Position numbers and translations under genes: made by a program. The notes below the pieces were generated by a model. That model was not told where the DNA came from. It saw nothing but the letters and a program-made list of their open reading frames with translations, and did no database searches. Below, in pieces: positions 19,082-22,061 of a DNA stretch of 22,061 nt (the first letter of the stretch is position 1; every line of letters begins with the position of its first letter). Source of the stretch: Gelatiniphilus marinus (lineage in GTDB: Bacteria > Bacteroidota > Bacteroidia > Flavobacteriales > Flavobacteriaceae); the NCBI RefSeq assembly GCF_042678305.1, contig NZ_JBHUDT010000010.1; one strand, given 5' to 3'.

Positions 19082-20413
19082 TTAGTGAAGTGGCTTATGC
19101 TTTATGTATTCTAATGCTTTCTTTTTATACTCTTCTGACGTATTTGAAGCATCAAGTTTAGAATTTAATTGCAATTCTATTTCTTTAGCCACTAAATCAC
19201 ACAATAGTGTTAAACTTTGATTAGGCAGAATAGACGACTCCTTTAAAGCCTCAATAACACCTCTGATAGCTCCTTTTTTTCTTTCAGACAGATTGAACTT
19301 GTAATTTAATGTTATTGATAAATCTTCCATTAATTTAAGTGCGTAGTCGATATTTATCTGATTAGTTATATCACTTAAATTTTGGGTAGACTTACTATCT
19401 TTTGAATCCTTTTCTTGTTCTTTTTCCTCTCCTATATTGTCATTAATTATTGCTATTAATCTTTCAATCGTTTTAAATTCATCTGGGAATAACAACTTCT
19501 CTTTGTTCCAATAAATAGGTTCCTCTGGATCAGCATATTCATAATCTAAAAACATTTTGGTTGTTTTTAGATAACCCAAGTTTATCAGTTCTCCTTCGGT
19601 ATGTTTTGATTTTATATCCAAAATAGCCCTGTCTAATTGCTCTTTTGTATAAAAAGCTTCTTGGGCAGTTTTCATAGAAAATAAATACCACAAAATTTCC
19701 TCTTTCATATAGTTTAAAGCTGTTTTATCCAGGCCTGTTTGAGTTTTGATGATGGTATATAATTTTAAATCCGAAACATTATTATCCCTTAATCCATCTA
19801 GAATAGCTTTAAATTCATCTTCTATTTTTTTGGGTTTCAATGCTTCTGATTGTGCCTTCATTTTATTTAGTATATTATCAAGATTAGGCTTGCTTTTTTC
19901 TTTCTCAATCATTTCTAACATACTCCTAAAAGTTGATAACCTTTCTGCTAATGCCATAAATTTCACAAAATGCATCATAAACTTATTATCAATGCCATAT
20001 TGACCTTCTTCAATTATTTCGTCCCAAAACAAAATATCAACATTTTCTATTTCGGATCCATCTTTAAATTTAGACGTTAATACTTCTAAAACATCTTCAA
20101 ATTCAGTGATAAGAAAGTTTTTAATTAATCTATCCCTGTACTGGTCATAAGTATCACCTGATAAATCAAACTCACTTGGACTTAAATAACAACGAATAAA
20201 CTCTGCTATATCTGGATTACATTTTGAGAGTTTTCTCTGCATTTTCTTAATCTCGCTTTTGGTATAATCCTCCTTTTCATCATCATTTAAACAAGATGAA
20301 TAAAGCAATCTATCTTTATCTCTTTGAGTTGATGTTAGCGCATATATAAAGCTGCCTATTGCTTCTGTGCACTTCTCTATAATCAACAATTCTACTTTTG
20401 AAAATTCACCCAT
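19082..20413 (-). CDS. Unknown 443-aa helical protein coupled to the integrase
   Basis: I do not recognise a family. The protein is soluble, acidic to neutral and mostly helical, rich in E, K, L, D and I. Notable segments are a DEKEDYTKSEIKKMQRKL helix (about 45-62), an EKEQEKDSKDSKS low-complexity linker (about 338-350) dividing it into a larger N-terminal and a smaller C-terminal helical part, and YALKLMEDLSITLNYKF after the linker. No P-loop, metal site, helix-turn-helix or membrane segment is seen. Its ATG is one base after the integrase stop codon, so it is translated with the integrase and could modulate recombination or be an accessory element function. It is followed by the phased ATAAGG boxes. 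Confidence 0.6.
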   Translation of the reverse strand: MGEFSKVELLIIEKCTEAIGSFIYALTSTQRDKDRLLYSSCLNDDEKEDYTKSEIKKMQRKLSKCNPDIAEFIRCYLSPSEFDLSGDTYDQYRDRLIKNFLITEFEDVLEVLTSKFKDGSEIENVDILFWDEIIEEGQYGIDNKFMMHFVKFMALAERLSTFRSMLEMIEKEKSKPNLDNILNKMKAQSEALKPKKIEDEFKAILDGLRDNNVSDLKLYTIIKTQTGLDKTALNYMKEEILWYLFSMKTAQEAFYTKEQLDRAILDIKSKHTEGELINLGYLKTTKMFLDYEYADPEEPIYWNKEKLLFPDEFKTIERLIAIINDNIGEEKEQEKDSKDSKSTQNLSDITNQINIDYALKLMEDLSITLNYKFNLSERKKGAIRGVIEALKESSILPNQSLTLLCDLVAKEIELQLNSKLDASNTSEEYKKKALEYIKHKPLH

Positions 20414-20414
20414 A

Positions 20415-21632
20415 TCAATTGATGTATTTATCTACAGCATTATCTAATTCACTACTTATTATTTTGGCATACACTTGTGTAATTCCAATATCGGTATGGT
20501 CCATAAGTTTAGAAACGTGTTCTATACGCATACCATTATTTAAAGCTCTTGTTGCAAATGTGTGTCTACTAATATGAAACGATAAGTTAAAAGGTAATTC
20601 TAAATCTTCTCCCATTTTACTTAAATACATATTGCTTAACGAAATGGCTCTATTTGTTATTAAACTCCTGTGAGCTTTATCCTTAAAATATTGTTCATCT
20701 ACTGAAGCAAAAGGAAAAATGACATCATTTTGCTTTTGGTTTTCAGTAGTATATTTTCCTAATATATCCACTGCTTTTTGACCTATTCTAATGCTGTGCT
20801 GTCTTTTGGTTTTTCTTATAGTTTTTGTAATTCTATGGTTTTTCTTATCGTAGTTTTTCCATTGCATCTCTATAACATCTCCAAACCTTAAACCACCTGA
20901 AAAAACAGAAAAGATAAACATATCCTTTATAACTTGTGCTTTGTGTTTTTGAGGAACTTCTAAATTCATAAAGGCTTCCAATTGCTCATCGTTTAAATAC
21001 CTTTTTGTAGTCTTGTTCTTCTTGACTTTAAACTTTGTGAAAGGCACTAACTCATTTGATATTAAATCTTCTTTCTTGGCCTCTCTAAACATTAAATTCA
21101 ATATCCGGAAAGCATAATTGATAGTTGTGTTATTGTTTCCTAATTTGGAACTGCAATAAGCTGCGTAGTCTTTTAAAGTGGTTGCTGTTATATCATCAAA
21201 CATTAATTCTCGATGACCTATAAAGCGTTCAAATTTTTCAATGTTATTTTTATAGCTCCTGTATGTAGACAGTGTAACGGTATCTTTCAACTTTTCACAT
21301 CTGTCATATGAATATTCAAAAAAGTTAATTAAGGGTTTACCCTTTATTGCTTCCTTTATTCTTCTGGCTGAAGTTGATTTATTTCTCCGCTCTAAATCTG
21401 CAATTTCTCCTTTAGCATCTGCTACTTTTTGGGAAATGTATGCATTTAACCTTGTTGAGGTTTTGTGATTCTTTTTTACTTTTTGTTTATCTTCATCCCA
21501 TTCATTGGGTTTTAATTTTAAACTCAATGAAATGAATTTAGTTTTACGGTCTTTGATTACTCTTAAATAAAGTGGTGCTTCACCAGCTTTATCAATTTTA
21601 TTTTCCCTTAAAATTAATTTTATTGAAGACAT
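20415..21632 (-). CDS. int: Tyrosine recombinase (integrase) of the element
   Basis: A 405-aa phage-type integrase catalysing integration and excision of the element. Residues 1-95 are an arm-binding domain typical of Bacteroidetes integrases (LILRENKIDKAGEAPLYLRV start), about 100-200 a SAM-like core-binding domain, and about 210-405 the catalytic domain: R249 in SGGLRFGD, K276, H353-x-x-R356 in HISRHTF, H379 in MDHTD, and the nucleophile Y388 in QVYAK. All catalytic residues are intact. The start lies about 180 bp from attR, next to repeats that probably bind the protein; a -7 like box TAGGTTTG on the minus strand overlaps the repeats (21698-21705), which suggests autoregulation. The target appears to be an attC-like spacer rather than a tRNA gene. 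Confidence 0.93.
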   Translation of the reverse strand: MSSIKLILRENKIDKAGEAPLYLRVIKDRKTKFISLSLKLKPNEWDEDKQKVKKNHKTSTRLNAYISQKVADAKGEIADLERRNKSTSARRIKEAIKGKPLINFFEYSYDRCEKLKDTVTLSTYRSYKNNIEKFERFIGHRELMFDDITATTLKDYAAYCSSKLGNNNTTINYAFRILNLMFREAKKEDLISNELVPFTKFKVKKNKTTKRYLNDEQLEAFMNLEVPQKHKAQVIKDMFIFSVFSGGLRFGDVIEMQWKNYDKKNHRITKTIRKTKRQHSIRIGQKAVDILGKYTTENQKQNDVIFPFASVDEQYFKDKAHRSLITNRAISLSNMYLSKMGEDLELPFNLSFHISRHTFATRALNNGMRIEHVSKLMDHTDIGITQVYAKIISSELDNAVDKYIN

Positions 21633-21678
21633 AAAGCTCTGGTATTAATGTGTGCAAAAGGATGCAACCCAATACCAA

Positions 21679-21699
21679 GGTACAACAATAGGTACAACA
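21679..21699. promoter_or_regulatory. Putative integrase arm-type site, right end
   Basis: Two tandem copies of GGTACAACA (21679-21687 and 21691-21699), matching the pair at 1447-1466 in sequence and orientation. They lie 47 bp upstream of the integrase start and overlap a possible -7 box at 21698-21705. Confidence 0.45.
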
Positions 21700-21813
21700 A
21701 ACCTAACATTTTAAGGTATTTTATTGCATTAATTTGCTTTACTTAAAAACACAAAATCCTTGTATATTAAGGTTTTAGAAGAATTTTGAAGAAAATAAGA
21801 GTTAATACTATAT

Positions 21814-21823
21814 AACAATGTAT
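21814..21823. repeat. attR core (right direct repeat of element)
   Basis: AACAATGTAT, identical to 1376-1385. To its left is AT-rich element DNA (TTAATACTATAT); to its right the remaining part of the interrupted attC-like spacer continues with AACCGCAATTACGG. Confidence 0.65.
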
Positions 21824-21958
21824 AACCGCAATTACGGCGGATTCGACTACGTCCGAATCCACTCGGAATTGCTAACGTCATTGCTTAACCGAAAATTATT
21901 AACTTTAAATCCGTAACTGACGGTTATACAAAACCGTTGGCAACAAGCTGAAAAAATC
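21814..21958 (+). repeat. Right part of the attC-like spacer split by the element
   Basis: Outer arms TATAACCG (21821-21828) and CGGTTATA (21921-21928) are perfect inverses. An inner hairpin GGATTCG/CGAATCC lies at 21839-21845 and 21854-21860. It closes with CCGTTGGCAACAAG and then CTGAAAAAATC, as does the intact copy near 830-853. The opening GCCCAACAATG is missing here and is found at 1372-1382 beyond the other end of the element. Confidence 0.6.
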
Positions 21959-21962
21959 ACGA

Positions 21963-22061
21963 ATGAATCAAAATCTGGAACAAATATTTGAATTAGAATC
22001 TGCCGAAAAATATAATGAAGCATATTCTGAATATCAAAACCTGATTTCGGAAAACAACTCG
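21963..22061 (+). CDS. Partial gene of the cassette array, cut by the window edge
   Basis: An ATG 5 bp after the closing GAAAAAATC of the spacer opens a frame of at least 33 codons that runs off the window. It begins MNQNLEQIFELESAEKY and is helical and acidic, with a tetratricopeptide-like look. It has the same position relative to the spacer as the gene at 856. Product unknown. Confidence 0.5.
   Translation, partial: MNQNLEQIFELESAEKYNEAYSEYQNLISENNS

Overview
The window looks like a flavobacterial (Bacteroidetes) chromosome segment. It is strongly AT-rich, it carries families typical of that group (DUF6266, DUF6943-like), one promoter fits the Bacteroidetes consensus (TTG, about 21 nt, TAnnTTTG), and the flanking genes sit in an array separated by folded attC-like repeats.

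Layout. At both edges (1-1375 and 21824-22061) are small genes on the plus strand, each preceded by the same kind of inverted-repeat spacer ending in GTTGG(G/C) and then CAAGCTGAAAAAATC, as in a cassette array. A mobile element of about 20.4 kb has split one spacer: AACAATGTAT is duplicated at 1376-1385 and 21814-21823, and joining the outer halves restores a complete spacer. All 15 element genes are on the minus strand. At the right end are a tyrosine recombinase, an unknown 443-aa protein, an excisionase-like helix-turn-helix protein and a Rep-like protein. The middle is cargo. The left end holds a second helix-turn-helix protein, a DUF6943-like protein, a DUF6266 protein and about 775 bp of structured noncoding DNA.

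The cargo is a six-gene cluster with spacings of -4 to +8 nt (17675 to 4990). In order it encodes a 1411-aa ATPase whose N-terminus resembles BrxF and whose body resembles BrxC/PglY (DUF6079), a DNA methyltransferase with a zinc ribbon, PglZ, a BrxA-like protein, an 1117-aa GHKL (sacsin/Hsp90-type) ATPase ending in a DUF3883/nuclease-like domain, and a 155-aa PD-(D/E)XK-like protein. The order follows type 3 BREX, but no helicase or Lon-like gene is present, and a GHKL protein plus a small nuclease-like protein end the operon. This is the best candidate for an undescribed defence variant. Next to it is a GNAT toxin-like gene with a 51-aa upstream partner and a palindrome across its promoter, probably a toxin-antitoxin pair.

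Working model (inference): the integrase and excisionase-like proteins move the element between attC-like spacers, the Rep protein may copy the excised circle, the GNAT pair stabilises it, and the BREX-like operon protects the host from phage by methylation-linked self/non-self discrimination. All family names come from reading motifs; no database search was possible.
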